DNA from: Pyrocephalus nanus
Lineage: Eukaryota > Chordata > Aves > Passeriformes > Tyrannidae
Assembly (NCBI GenBank): GCA_038380795.1
Contig: CM076268.1
Coordinates: 2,405,501-2,469,500 of the forward strand
Length of the DNA stretch: 64,000 nt
Reading direction: 5' to 3'
Below the pieces are notes generated by a model. That model did no database searches. It was not told the origin of the DNA and was given only the letters and a program-made list of their open reading frames with translations. Of this stretch, positions 49,037 through 62,121 are shown piece after piece. The translations under genes and the position numbers were made by a program. Numbering within the stretch: the first letter of the stretch is position 1; every line of letters starts with the position of its first letter.

Positions 49037-52000
49037 GTACCGTCCAGAGCCAGGCACTGGAGCTGGGGGAAGTGGCTGCACCTGCTGGCTGCTGGGGCTT
49101 TCTTAGTGCTGCGCTCGCTCTCCTTGGATGGATATACGTCTGTGGAGCATCTGTCAGCAGGAATCTGTGTTTTAATTTATACCACCCCTTATCAAAAGCT
49201 TCAAAGGAAGATGCTGTTTACCTTTCCCTGAGATTGTATCACTTCAGCACATAGGAGGGTTGTGACATGTGAAGGTGCAATATACACCCTGTATTTTTTT
49301 AGGTCCTTATCCTTTTTTTTTTTTTTTTTTTTTGTTAGTTAAGGGTAACTGATCCTTTGGCCATTTTCTGTAATTTTGAGAATTTCCTTAACAGGATAAT
49401 GTTGATTATAAAGCAGGCCCCTGATTATTATTCAGGTATCTCATCTCTGTTGGACTCTGACCTTTTTGTCTGCCTTTGCTTGCACTGGGAAGGGTAAACT
49501 GTTGCTTTATTTGTGCTGGTGGCAGTGGGATTCTCAGGATCTTTGGGCATATAAACTTGCCTTAACTGCCAACAATAGAGGAAGCCTTGTAGGGTGTGTG
49601 TACCCTTCAGTCACTGGGAGTTCAGTGGAGTGTAAACATACACAGTGTATTTAAGCTAGCATTAAATTTGTTAGCTGAAGTCACAATAACGTGCCATCAA
49701 AGGCAGAAAGGACCTTGTGTGGTTTGCTCAATCCACCTTAAAAGCTGGGTGATTTTGCTGTTTAGCCCATTCTGGTTTGCCACCAGTCCCCAGGCTGGTT
49801 AGTAACTGGCTGAGTGAGTCTGAGAAAAACAAACTTTTGCCTACACTTGGAGTAAGATGATCTAGAGAAGCTTACAGTGGGAGGCTAACGATGTGGATTT
49901 CTTCCAGTTCTTGTAAGTTTTTATTCAGAGAGTTGTGGTTCTTTGTTTTTAACAAATGTGAATTGGGTTACTGTTTTTTTGTGTGTGTGTGTGGATTCGT
50001 TTTTTTTCTGCTAATGGATTGTTGGCCATAGTGGTGAGGCACTTAGAGAAGGGTGAGCAGTAGTTGAGGTGGAGCTGTGAGCTACTTTCTGAAAGTAGCA
50101 GGAAAAAAAGGCTAACACCAAAAAGGGCCAAAAAGATTTATTTATGGTCTCCGGACCACAGTCTAAAATAGAAGATTCTGTGCCCTTAGGGTGGAAGTTT
50201 GCTTTTTGCATGGAAAAAGGCACACAAGCTGTCTGTGATTGAATGCCACCTTAGGAAACAATTAGGAAGAGCAACCTTCAAGTGTTTTAATTCACTGCCT
50301 CTTGTAAACCTCATGAATTCACCCTGTTCGCGCTCCCATCTGAATCTGGAATTTCAAGTTAATTATGTTACAGCTTTTCTTTTGATCTGCTTCATAACTC
50401 CTGTCTTTCAAAGGTTTTGTGGTTGGTGTCTGACAGTCTGGGGGTTCCTTGCCCCGTCTGAGCTGCACAGGCTGCGAGTGCTGGTGCTGGGCTGTGGTTG
50501 CCCCATCCAGAGGGGTGAGGGCACAGGGACTGTGCAACAGCTGCAGGATCTGCCTCTTGTCTCCATATCCTGACCTCGAGGGAGCTGCCAGGATTTTTGC
50601 AAGGGTTCAGCACTAAAAAGTTGCAGACCAGGGATATTCAGTGTGGATGCAGGTAGTTTTCCAGTTCGGAAAGTGAGAGAGAAATACACCTTTGTCAGCT
50701 ATAGGGAAGCTGGCTGTAACCAGTTCTTCTGTGTTTGTTTGTTTTAATTCTTATGTTTATTTTTAAATGCCGCACAAGTCAACTCTTGTCAGTATTGTTT
50801 GCTTTTCTTACTCCTTTGTTTTGCTTCCTTGCTCAGCTTCGGATATAAAAGTTATACCTGTTCTCCTTGCACCTGTCCTCCCTGTCCAGGGTGTTGATGT
50901 TTGCCAGCTTCCCTTGGCAGAGAGGTTTCCTGGTGTCCCAGAAGTGAAAACCCAGGAGCTGCCAGGTGTGCCCACCCCCAGGTGCATCTGGTTGGCAGAA
51001 GAGTGGTTAAATCAATGCAGCTGGACCCCTCCTTTAATTCCCGTGGGTGCAGTCGTGGTGCTGCTTTCTCCCTGCTGATTCTCCAGTGGTTTGGTCAGAC
51101 CCAAACTGGGAACAACGTGATGTTGGTAGCAAATGGAAGTAGTACTCTGAAAACACGTGGGGTTGTGCTCACAGCAAGGACTGGGCTTTTCTTACCCAGG
51201 AACTTCAGTATTTGTTGTTTTGTGTCATTGCCTTATCCCTCATCAAGTATTTGCCTGTGTGATGGAGCAGCTTTTTGCTTGTGTAGGTAAGGTGATCATA
51301 TTGAAGCATTCCTTTTTGGCATTTTCTGTAGGAACACTGCCCCACTGCTTTTCAATATGTCTGGATAATATTCTCTAATGCAGCACATGTAATGTGATGT
51401 TTCTGGGTACCTCTGCAGTGAACTTTGGAGATGTTGCCAGGGCTGCTGAATAGCATGATGTTTATTCCAGTTATGGAGTGTTTTCCCCAACATATTTAGT
51501 TATTTACTAATCAGTTCCCTTTGTTTCCCATCACATGTATTTCCATACCACGTCAGGGGTGTCACATCATGCAGATGGTGTGCACTTTGGCAGGGGAAAA
51601 TAATGGTGTGTGTAAGGTGGGGGTCAGCTTGTGCTAAATGGCTTCCAGATGGCAGGGCATGGTAAGGGATCAGGCTGTCCCTCCATCTGTCCAGTCAAGA
51701 AACTGTATCTTTGTTTTGCTTCTTGAGGATGACTGTCTGCCTCTCTCCTGCCAATAACATAGGGATCAGGGACAACGTGGTATCATCTGGGCAGTAAGAT
51801 TTCATTTACTGTATCTGCAAAGAAGTGCCCTGAAAAGAATTAGGTAAAAAGTTCACTGGCTGTCCTGCCAAGCATTTCTGTTTAGCAATGAAAGGCCAAG
51901 TTCACTCTGATTTGCCAGTACACGTTGCACTAGGAGAAATTTTGGCTAGACACAGCCTTCTCTTTAGGCTGCAGGTGCAGGGTTCTGCAACAGAATTTCT

Positions 52001-55000
52001 GTGTTATATAAGGAATGTTTGGGTTGGAAAGGCAGAGAAGGCAAATAAAGTGCCCCAGCTGTACAAGACCACAGCTTAGCTCCCTGGTTAGAGGTGTGAA
52101 ACACTTCTGAGCAGTGTTTATCTGTTCCCTGCAACTTCCTGCCTGTCTCATGGGGAAAAAAACCCCAAACCTACAAATGCCCAGGAAAAAAAAAAAAAAA
52201 AAAAAGGCATCTTGGAAAGTGTTTGCTGCATGAATTTTCTTTACAGTCAGGCCATAGCTATCAGGCAGGGCAACTCACTCAGGTGCCTTCCTCATGCTAA
52301 GGAAAGCTTCTGCTCTCGCATTTAATCTCCAGCTGAGGTTGTGGAGCTGCTGTGGTCTTTAGTCCAGACCAGAGAGAGTTGTTGCACCTCTAACTTAAAT
52401 ACTGGGGAGTGGAAGCTGTGCAGAACCTGAATTGACAATACAAAATCTTGTGTTCCCCTGCATCAGCCTCTGCCCCAGCTCTTTTCATGCACATTGAGCT
52501 GTCACAGGGAGTTTGTAATGGGTGGTGTTGGATGCACCAAAAGCTGTGTTGCTTCATCTGCAGATGGACCTTTCCTGGCCACACAGCTGACAGCCTGTGG
52601 AGTTGTGATGCTCTTGGGCTGTGCTCCTCAGTGTTAGCACCACAGGCAGGCAGAGGTACTCAGGATTATCTGTACACACAGACAGTCAGAAAGGGACTTT
52701 TGAGGTTTACTTAAACAGAGACTATGCTTGAAAATGTTTGTTTTCCAATCAGCTCAGCTCTACAGGATAAAGACTGGTCAATGTATAGTTGATTGTGCAT
52801 TGAAAAGACTTGTCCCTTTTGGTAGTATTGTTGCTACACCGATTAAAATGTTACCAGCTGGGAAATAAGTTGAAAGGAAAACCTTGTTTTAGTAGGAGCT
52901 GTGGAGAGGCTTTAATGTAGCCACTTCATGTCTGAGCAGATACAAATCCTGTGACTTGATACGTGTAGCTGACTCCATGCAGTCTTAGTCTGGAGAGTTT
53001 ACAGTCTGTCTTTTGGACAGACTTGCTGTTCTGTGCTACCCTACCTCATTTTTTTTAAATTTTTTTTTTGCAATCTGAACCATTTCTGAGCTGCTCTGCT
53101 CCTGCTTGTCCCCTAATAGCTTACTGTGGGCAGCACCCACCTGCAGGTGCTGCCCATCTGATGATGGGCAATAACCAGGAGCTCTGTGCTGGTTATTATT
53201 CCACCTGCAAGCCCTCCTGAGCAGTGCCAAAGTAACGATGTGGCAGTATTAGCCCCAGCCTGGCGTGATTAATCTCACAACCTGCTTTTCATGGCCTCAC
53301 TCAACGCTTCTTGGTACTGTGGATCCCTTCCCAGAGCGACAGCACAGGCAAGGCAGCTGAGGCTTGGCAGGAGTGGCCTCTGTGGGAAGCCAGGATTTGG
53401 TGGTGTAAATGAAGCTTGGAAAGAAGAAGGGAAATTAGCTGTGGATTTTAACACATGCAGTACAGTAGCTCGTGAAAGTAAGCCCTGTGCTTTGTGGGGG
53501 CCAGGGAGCAGAGCTCCTGTAAAAATGCTTGTGTGTTGATAGCAAGCTTTGCTTTAGGGTTAGGAATGACATTCATTAGTCAAACTGTGTATCTGGAAAC
53601 TGTTTTATTTTATGTGGAAGGACTTAAAGGGGGAAGCTGAAAGGCTGCAGGTGGTTATTTGGGCCTGTGTGGGAGGGGAGCAGGTGCTGCTGTGAGCAGG
53701 TAACAGGGAGGGCTTTGTGTGCACAACACCAGGGCCATAATTTTTTTGTATGCCTTTGGTCCTCTTGCTTGGCTGGGCCCTCTTGTGAATTGTTTGGGTT
53801 TTGCAATTCTTTGTTTCCTCTCCAAACAGATGTTCAGCATTCGCTTATTTTTAGCAGTTTACTTTTTTTTTTCCCCTTTAAAATCTTACTTTCACTGCTC
53901 TCCACGTGCCCCTATATAGTCACATCGCCTCTGTACAGATGTTGCTATATTAGGACAAAGACATTTTTAGCAAAGGACAAAGGCCTTTGCATGAAAAGGG
54001 AAACAGCTTGATTTGAAATCACTGTTTATTTATTTATTTATTAGTATTAACTTGCATGTCGGGTCACTTTGGACAAACTGGGTAAAGGGAGAGTGGAAGG
54101 AAGGAGTGTGTAAAGCAGAGATGGTTTCTCAGAAGAAATAACTGTGTAATTATCCCATATGGCACAAAGCAGCTTCATGGATATAAGCTAATCAAGGTGT
54201 AAACTACTCTCAGAAAGGGCTTTGGTGATCTGAGTAACTCAGTGCACAAGCACTTTGGGAAATACCTGTTCTTGTGCTAGTATGTGTTGTAACTGAAGTT
54301 AGGGATGTGGTTTAGGCTTGTTCTCTGTACACTTGGTTCTAAAAAGAGGAATAGCCTGTCCCTGAACCTTATTAACTCTTAATTAGTAACACAATTTAAT
54401 CCACCTTCTACAGTTCCAGTGTAATTACTGGGGGAAGGGGAGAGAAAACTTTTTGAAAGGAGTGGCTAAGATAGCAGTTTATATTTAGTTCGGGAAACCT
54501 AAAAGAAGCTTCTCAGCCAAGGCCTGATTCCATCAGCGTTTCCATAAACATTTGTGTCTGCATTTCGGGAAGCAGAAGCTGGCAGGAGGGAGGCTGCTCT
54601 GTGTGGCTGCTGCCCCAGGACTTCTGTGTCCCTCTGGTGTGTCAGAGGTGCCCTGGAAGGGACACTGTGAGGTGACAAGACCCTACACTGTGTCTGCTTT
54701 TGAGACTTGAAGTCATTGGTTATTTAGTTCTTTTTCTGTCAGTGGTTTAACGAGTATGGCCAAGACCAAGGGGAGCGGGGTGGTTACTGTTCTACTTCTG
54801 AGTGTGGGGCTTTGCTGAGCAGAGGGACTTGTAGGAATTAACAAATACAGCAGCATTACAGTCCTGTAATCTCAACTTTCTTGTAATGAGGTCTGGGGTT
54901 ATTGTGTGTGGTTTGGCTTTACAGCATAGGGAGAGCTTTTAAAGTAAGGGTTTTATAGTCCCAAATTTTAGTTTTTTTTTTTTTCCTACAAGACAAGTCA

Positions 55001-55369
55001 GTTAATTGAATGTTTATGTTCTACACTGAGGAGAAAGGGCTGTGCAAGAACTGCAAAGCAGTCATTAGTGATTTATTTATCTTACTCATTTCATATACAG
55101 TTAAATTCCTCTAGCACTTCATCTCATGGTCTGTAAGAGCTGTCAAAACTCTGCAGTGTTACTGATTATGTGGTCATCTGAGAAATTAAAAGAGATAAGG
55201 TTTGTAGGGAGAAGTGATTTGTGGGAGAGAGATGGAATTTGGGAGGGGCTGATGTGCCCCTTAGAGCTCCTTTTAGATCCAGCCAAAGTTCATCCTTTAA
55301 GGAGACCTCCCTAAAGCTTCACGGGCGCTTCAGAAATTTGTCAGCTTATTTTTAATGGTTGTTTTGCAG
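49037..55369 (+). other. TACC2: TACC2 intron 4 (about 6.3 kb)
   Basis: The intron runs from GTACCG at 49037 to TTGTTTTGCAG, ending at 55369. It contains T21 at 49313-49333, A20 at 52186-52205 and a short (TTTA)n at 54025-54042. Open frames are short or overlap on both strands, and none is recognised. No interspersed repeat was identified with confidence. Confidence 0.75.
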
Positions 55370-55501
55370 CACTTCCAAGCCTGACAGCTGCAGAGAAGTT
55401 GAGAACCCCGTTTCTGAGGATGAACCTTTGGCTGTGGCCCCTGGTGATGGTGTAGAACTGCCTGCTCAAGAAACAGAGGCTTTCACAAGGGAAAAAAGGA
55501 G
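55370..55501 (+). CDS. TACC2: TACC2 coding exon 5 (residues 2004-2046 plus split codons)
   Basis: This 132-nt exon follows GGTTGTTTTGCAG and ends at AAAAGGAG|GTATGG. It completes the Ser codon begun in exon 4, is open in that frame, and again leaves in phase 2. The peptide starts TSKPDSCREVENPVSEDEPL and ends in the basic TREKR. It is acidic and polar, consistent with the region before the SSDSEEAF-type segment that I remember in human TACC2, but a residue-level match is weak. The call rests on the splice sites, the phase and the position. The length is a multiple of three, so the exon can be skipped in frame. It is the last coding exon I can support; the Ser/Pro-rich middle and the TACC domain must follow outside the window. 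Confidence 0.72.
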
Positions 55502-56103
55502 GTATGGTGTTATTTCATATCTTACAATGAATTTCCATGTCTGTACAACGTTTGCTTAAGAAATGGTGCTAGTGTGAAAGAGGGAGGCTGAAGAACTTTA
55601 CCAGGTGTTTTGTGGATTTATATGAACACTTTGCTGCCAGGTTTTGAATCCAAATGTTAGATTATCAAGACCTGCCTAATCCAGGATATTTACTCATAAA
55701 TACCAGAAGAGGGAGCTTGGGCTACACAGGTTCTTACTATGCTGATATTTCCTGCTATTTTAATTAATATTTTTTAAGGCTTTTTTTTTTTTTTTTTTCC
55801 CCCCAATATTTTCCTTTCTGGAAGTTCAGTTTTGGGGTTTTGTTTGTTTTGGAGTTTTTTTTGGTGAAGCTGTGCAGGATCAGGTTATATTCAAGAGGAC
55901 TGCTCTGCTCATTCCCCTTCAGATTCTGCCAGCATCTTCCCCACCTCAGACTATTGATTTGCATCAGTAGAGAAGGAAGGAGTTGTTCAGCTTGGTTTTG
56001 TTCTTGCTGAATAAATGTTGTATTATCTTGATTTCAAAGTTAAATGTTTCACTGCTTCAAGTGTGCATTGGTTGTTGCTCCAGTATCTGATAGATGGCTC
56101 CCC

Positions 56104-56172
56104 AGAATGAGTCATGGAGTGATTTAGGTTGGAAGGGACATTAAAGATGATCTGGTTCCAGCTCCCCCATCT
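56104..56172 (-). mobile_element. CR1 LINE 3'-end fragment
   Basis: GAATGAGTCATGGAGTGATT followed by TAGGTTGGAAGGGACATTAA and AGATGATCTGGTTCCAGC is the reverse complement of a diverged CR1 3' terminus. Only about 70 bases remain. Confidence 0.85.
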
Positions 56173-56851
56173 CAAATATAGTCGAGACATGTTTGGGTAT
56201 TCGTGTCAGAGCTTCAGCTGCCGCCTGTCTGTGGGTGATTAACCAGTCTGCCCCTGTGGCTGGGCAATCAAGGCCTGCCCTTGTTGTGACATCTATTAAT
56301 GGAAAAGGTCACAGCACAGCTGAGGATATGAAATGGGGCCCTCCCTGGAGAGCAGCAATCTCCACCCCACCAATACAGACCGGCAGGTTGTGACAAGCAG
56401 TGTGCAAGTGCTGGAGGTATTTTTTCTGAATTGAAGAGTAGATACAATGGCCATTGTCTAAAAATTGAGAGAAATGGGCAGGTGAGGTTGTAAGTTAAAA
56501 AATATTTGCCCTGAGATGCTGGCTCTTTCCAGACAATCAGCCAAAATTGTTTGAACTGCACTGAATTTCACATTCTGTGAGTGCTTTAGTGTAGTCACAG
56601 ATGACTGTTGTTTGCAGATCCAAATTGAAACCACCAAAACACATGGTATTTTTTCCCCTTTTCCCTAGAATTCAGCTTCAAGGAGAGGAGGAATAATTTT
56701 AAAACCCTGCAGGCAAGCAGAGCTGCTGTGCTCACATATTAAGATTGGCTTGTGCCTCTGAAGTTTCTGATTTGTTTTGGTGTTGATGTTGTGTGTTTAA
56801 TAATTTGTGCATAAGAAACTGTTGAATAGAGTAAACAATGGTTTAATTAAG

Positions 56852-57029
56852 TAGAATCATAGAATCACCCAATAGTTTGGGTTGGAAGGGACCATAAAGA
56901 TCATCTCATTCCTCTTCCTCCCACGGGCAGGGACACCTTCCACTATCCCAGGTTGCTCCAAGCCCCTTCCAGCCTGGCCTTGGACACTTCCAGGGATGGA
57001 GCAGCCACAGCTTCTCTGGGCAGCCTGTT
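56852..57029 (-). mobile_element. CR1 LINE 3' fragment
   Basis: TAGAATCATAGAATCACCCA, then GTTTGGGTTGGAAGGGACCA, CACGGGCAGGGACACCTTCC and CAGGTTGCTCCAAGCCCCTT, is a well-preserved avian CR1 3' UTR in minus orientation. It ends at GCTTCTCTGGGCAGCCTGT, a 5' truncation point. Confidence 0.94.
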
Positions 57030-58437
57030 ATATCAGCAGAACTGTTTAATGCAGAATTAAAATCCAGCCCAGGATGTCAATAAGCCAAGTAGACACTGAG
57101 GGTAGTGGTTTTATCACCCACAGACTCCTCCTCCAAATCTGAACTAGTGTGTTTGTTCTTTTTGTAAAATGAACACAAGACTTTCACAGATCTTAATGGA
57201 ATTTAAGATGCACACAGAGGTGAGAATCAGAGTTTTCTGTGGGACAAAAGATAATTCTTGCATCCTCTTGAAAAGCAAACCTATTACTGTCCAGATAGCT
57301 GTTTGCTGTTATAATCAGCCCCTTATGTAAATACTTCTGAGACTATCTTGCATTTTTATGTGATTCACGTGTATCAAATCAGCCATGGAAAATAACAGTC
57401 TGCAAATTGAGTTATGTTTTGCTTTGTCACATTGCTGTCAACTGCCTGGCAAGGTGCTGAACTTCTGCACAGGCTGTGCCACTGCATGAATTTCTGCAAA
57501 AGGGATCTTTGAGGCATTTCAATCTCCTCTGTGATTGCCATGGTCACATCATGAACTGTGTCACAGACACTTTATAATTTGTGCTGAAATTGCTACTGGT
57601 TCTTTATGGGAGCCCTACAGAGAGAGCTGGAAAGGCTCTGAGGAGCTGATCCACCCCTTTGTCCTGGAGGGAGGAGAGATGGATGTGATCTGTTCTGCTG
57701 GTTTCGTGCATGTCCTCACCTGTAGCCTCAGTAGCTGCTTTCAGAGCTCCACCCGTGGTGCTCTCTGTGGCTGCTGTGAATGGAGAGGTGGGTCCTCCTT
57801 GTTGCCAGATGTGGGGCCAGTTTTCTTTCAAAAGCTAAACCAGACTGGACTCAGATCATTCTGAGAGACTTGGGATAGGCAGGGAGCTCCTGCTGATATC
57901 TGAAATTAAACACACATTTCTGTCTTACCTAATTTTCCTGAAATGAGCACAGAACCAACTGGAAGCACAGCGACAAATTCTTCTGGAAGCAAAAAGTCAC
58001 AACAGTTTTCTGTACAGAAAACTCTACTTTCTGTCTTGTTGGTTTCCAAAATGTTTCATGATACTTCTCTGGGAGGAAGCAAAGCTGAGTAATTGGTGTC
58101 ACGCTGAAAAACAGGATAAGCTTGATGACTTCTGGGTTTTATTTGCTTGGTCATGTGTTGAAAACAAGTTTTCTACTTTTGCCCGTCTTTGGAGAGGCTT
58201 AGTGTAAAACTCAGCAAAAATTCAATGTATTGCCTTCACTTTTGACCAATGCTGACAATACTAGACTGAGTTGCTTTTAATGATGTAATCAAATCCAAGA
58301 AGGGATTACATGGGATTCAGAAACACAAGGTTCTTTTTCCTTGGGGGAATTCAACCCTTTTGAAAGGAATGTGTTACTACATTAGGTTTACAAGTGCACT
58401 GGGCATGGAAGAGATGGGAATTACAAGTGAAGGAGTG

Positions 58438-58483
58438 TTTTTATTTATTTATTTATTTATTTATTATTTATTTATTTATTTAA
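58438..58483. repeat. (TTTA)n microsatellite
   Basis: About eleven TTTA tetramers, with one interruption (TTATTA) near the middle. It is simple sequence in intron 5. Confidence 0.95.
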
Positions 58484-61400
58484 TAATAGCAACAGAATGA
58501 AGGCATTGAAATGAAGCTGTTTAGGTCTTAAATAAAACCCGAGGAGATTTGTTGAGGCTTTGTGTCTGACAATGTGAAAGGCATTTACCACCTTCTCAAA
58601 CACAACATAAAAAAAAAAATAGATACCTTCCACACAACCAGCCAGTCTGGAACAAGTGGACAGGAATGAGCCACACTGCTGCTCTTCATTAATTTTCTTC
58701 ATTCCAGGTTTTTAAAGGGGATTGTCTCCTGAGTGACTGCTCAGCCCCAGGCAGGAGGATGCTTTGTGTTGCTCAGTGTAGATCTCTTCAGCCTATTACT
58801 GAGTGACAGCACCAGCTCCTGGGACCTCTGCTGTGCTTCAAGCCCAAAACATTGTGGACTAAGTGCATTTTCCTGTACCTGATTGTGGGGCTGCTGTGGT
58901 TGGGTCCCCAGGCGAGGAACTGCATCCTTCAGGCTTCCATAAAACAGCAGCAGTTCAACAAGTGGCTCCCAGTAACTGCATTTTTAAGAGGCAAGGCGTT
59001 AATGGGTGCTTGACAGGAGTGGGAAATGTCACCTGCTTTGTAACCGTGTCTTTGTTCAGAATTTGGGCTCTCTGGGGCGTTCTGCCTGCGTGTTTGCTCA
59101 AAGAGAGCAATTATTTGTGCGTGTTGTGAAGCTCCTCTCAGTATGTGGCCGTGGACAAAAGGGCAGTGTCAGCCCCCTGTTTGCTTGTTATTACTGTGGA
59201 TTTTACAGGTTCCCTCAGGCAATATATGGTAATTTCCTTGCTGCTAGAACAGGTTCAGCAGCATGAAAATGAACGTGCCACTACAGTAATTAATCCATCC
59301 ACAAGGAGCTTTTAGAACGGCATCGATCATCTCGCATCTTACAAAACTGTGGCACTGCAGATTCAGGACAGGGATTACATACCTGGCTTGGGTTGCTGTT
59401 CCTTGGCACTGTGGCAAGCTCTGAGGGTGCCAGAGGACCTGATGCTGCCAGGAGGGGTGGAGGGCTTGTAGGGATCACCTCTTGTCCCAGTGCAGGTAAT
59501 ACCTGGGCTAGAACTGTTGGGTCAGGTGTACTTCGTATTTAATAATTGCTGTTACACTTAAATATGGCCTGTGCTTTTTTTGGGCCACTCTGCCCCTTGA
59601 TGCTAAATCTTCAAAGAACAAAAGCATAAAGAAATCCTTGAAAAATACTGGAAATACTTCAAACCAAACCCTTGTTAACTCTTTTTGAAATCACATTGAA
59701 GCTGTGAGCTGACTTCTTTAAGGAACTCATTTGACCACCCATCCTCGGCAGCCACAGCACCAGGTGGGAATGTTGTTCTTGCCTGATTTTTTTTTTTTTC
59801 ATCCTGCATTTTCATAAAATGATTCTTCATTTAGACCCTGAGGCCAAGAGACCTTTGGATTCTGCCTCCTGCAATCTCCTGCTACGAGGTGCCCCTGGAG
59901 AGCGTTATCCACACTGATCTCACCAGCTGAGGGCAGGTGCATGAAAGTCCTTAAAAATGTCAGTCCCTTCCTGGCATTAGGCAGCTGCTTTCCTAGGGAG
60001 CCTGGCTCCAGCTGTTGTAGGGATCTTGCACCTTAGGATGTTTACAGGCTTAGAAAGAAATGTGGATATAAGATGAGATCCTGTTGTGTGTGATGGTGGT
60101 TCTGCAACTCTGGCACAAAGAAATGTCGACATAGCTTTGGGCATTTGGCTCATGGACTGGTTTGCAGAGGCATACTCAGCAATAAAACAAACTCTTTGGT
60201 GTGGTTACACTTGTGGTCCCAGCCTGAAACCCACTTGGAAATCAGGGGTTTAAAGTTCTGTTTGTGACCTGGTGAATTCAGGCCCAGTTCTTCCAGTACT
60301 GGCACAGGACAGACAGAATCCAAAATTGAAGGGTCTGTGCCTCAGCAGGAGGGGAAAGCAAAGGAGCAAATGACAGGCCCTGGGCTGCATGAAGGGAGGT
60401 GGATGAAGAGTTTTTCACCGGGGTTTGGCTGCCCTTGAGCCTTAACTCGTGCCTGCTCTGTAGGTCTGTGTGGTTGCAGAGCCCTCGCTCCTTTGGGGAG
60501 ATCCCCCCACATCCACCGAGGAGGGAAACACCCACACCGGGGCTGTGCTCAGCTTTGGGAACCTAATCCCCCTCCTTGCACGGCCCCTTGGTTTCATACA
60601 ACCCTTTTGGGACGTGGAATCTCGTGGGGTGTTGAGTTCTCACGTTGCTGATGGTGATTCACTGCTGACCTCTGAAGGGCTGCAGCCCCCCTGGCATCCT
60701 GAGCAGCACCCTGCAGAGGCCTCTTTTGTTATCCTTGCAGTGGGTTTCCCATGCTGGAGATTTCAATAACTAAGCAGGCATTTTGGTTATTCATAACTCT
60801 TAATGCCATTAATCTCACTTGCAATTTAGATTAGGCAGCGACCTGAGCAACCCACCAGTGATCAGTGGGAAGAGGGGCACAGTTATGTGTTATTTTATTT
60901 AATTTTATTTATTTTTGTATTTGAAACCCCTCTTAAAGTTTATTTCTTGTCCATCCTGGTTACATCATCAGTGGTCACTCCTTTTTTTCTTTGAATCAGC
61001 AGATGGGAATTCTGTCAGTGTGCTCAGGCTTGAAATTCTGAGACACTGTGTGTTTTCATGGAGAGTGTGTCAGTGCAAATAAAGCACTCACAGTGTGGTA
61101 ATTAGATAAGTGGAGGAGCAGACAACGTGTTTATCAAAGTATTCAATCTGGAGGAATAAGTTAAATCTGTGAAGCTTTATACCTACTATCTCCTTGTGTT
61201 ATTTTGTGGTGTATTATTTTAGATCATGGTGACACAGATAGGGCTGGGTTATGCCAAGTGGTGTACAGAGGCTATTGAACAAATTGCTTCTATTTTTCTC
61301 TCAAAGTATATTGAAAAATATCCCACTGATTTAACTAACACTCCCTAATTATTTTACTGCTCAGATTTCATTTACGCCCTCCAGTTGTGAATCAGTGCCC

Positions 61401-62034
61401 CACTAAATCTGAGCCCACTAAAAAATAAATGCTGCAAAAAAACTCCCCCAAACCCCTCCCAAACCCCACAGCTACCAAAACAAGCACTAAACCAACAAAC
61501 CTGTGGTTTCAACCTCATGGTCTGTCATTCTCCCTGTAGGCCTGAATTTCTGATGATCTGTGCTGGAATAGGATCAAATTAAGGATAACTGGATTTTAGA
61601 AGAATGGTGATTAATGCATCTTTAAATGGTTAATTATAGAGTATTTAATAATATCTTAATTATACTGTGGACATAAACTGTACTGCGTATCTATTTATTA
61701 GGCACACTAAAGCATAGATGTTAAAATTGATGTTAACCTTTCTCTGGTTTTTGCCAGTAAAACCAAAATGGGACAACATTGTTGCATGTTTCAGGGGACT
61801 TTTCCTACTTGATCTTTCATCTGTAGTACAAAGTTGCTCAGAAAACTAAGGGAGAGAAAGAAAAAAATCTGCTTTTCTTCCACTGCTCTTGCAAGAGGTC
61901 ACTCCTTTCTCTGACGATTTGCTTGGCACTCCAGGAGGTAGAGTTTGTTTAGGTGCCCTCTTTGGGATATCATCTTTCAAAATAACAAAGATTTTTAGGT
62001 TTAATTTACAATCTGCTCACATACAATGCGGTAG

Positions 62035-62081
62035 TGTCCTGTTTTTGGCTGGGATAGAGTTAATTTTCTTCTATTCCCTAA

Positions 62082-62119
<38 letters not shown>
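62035..62119 (+). mobile_element. LTR-like stub followed by A35
   Basis: TGTCCTGTTTTTGGCTGGGA and then TAGAGTTAATTTTCTTC resemble, from memory, the 5' end of an abundant songbird endogenous-retrovirus LTR, which begins with the canonical TG. The match breaks off after about 40 bases and runs into 35 consecutive A at 62085-62119. No internal retroviral sequence is present. The family assignment is from memory and tentative. Confidence 0.4.

Positions 62120-62121
<2 letters not shown>

Noticed and set aside
54025..54042. Short (TTTA)n tract as a regulatory AU-rich element
   Set aside because: It lies inside an intron with no evidence of a transcript end nearby.
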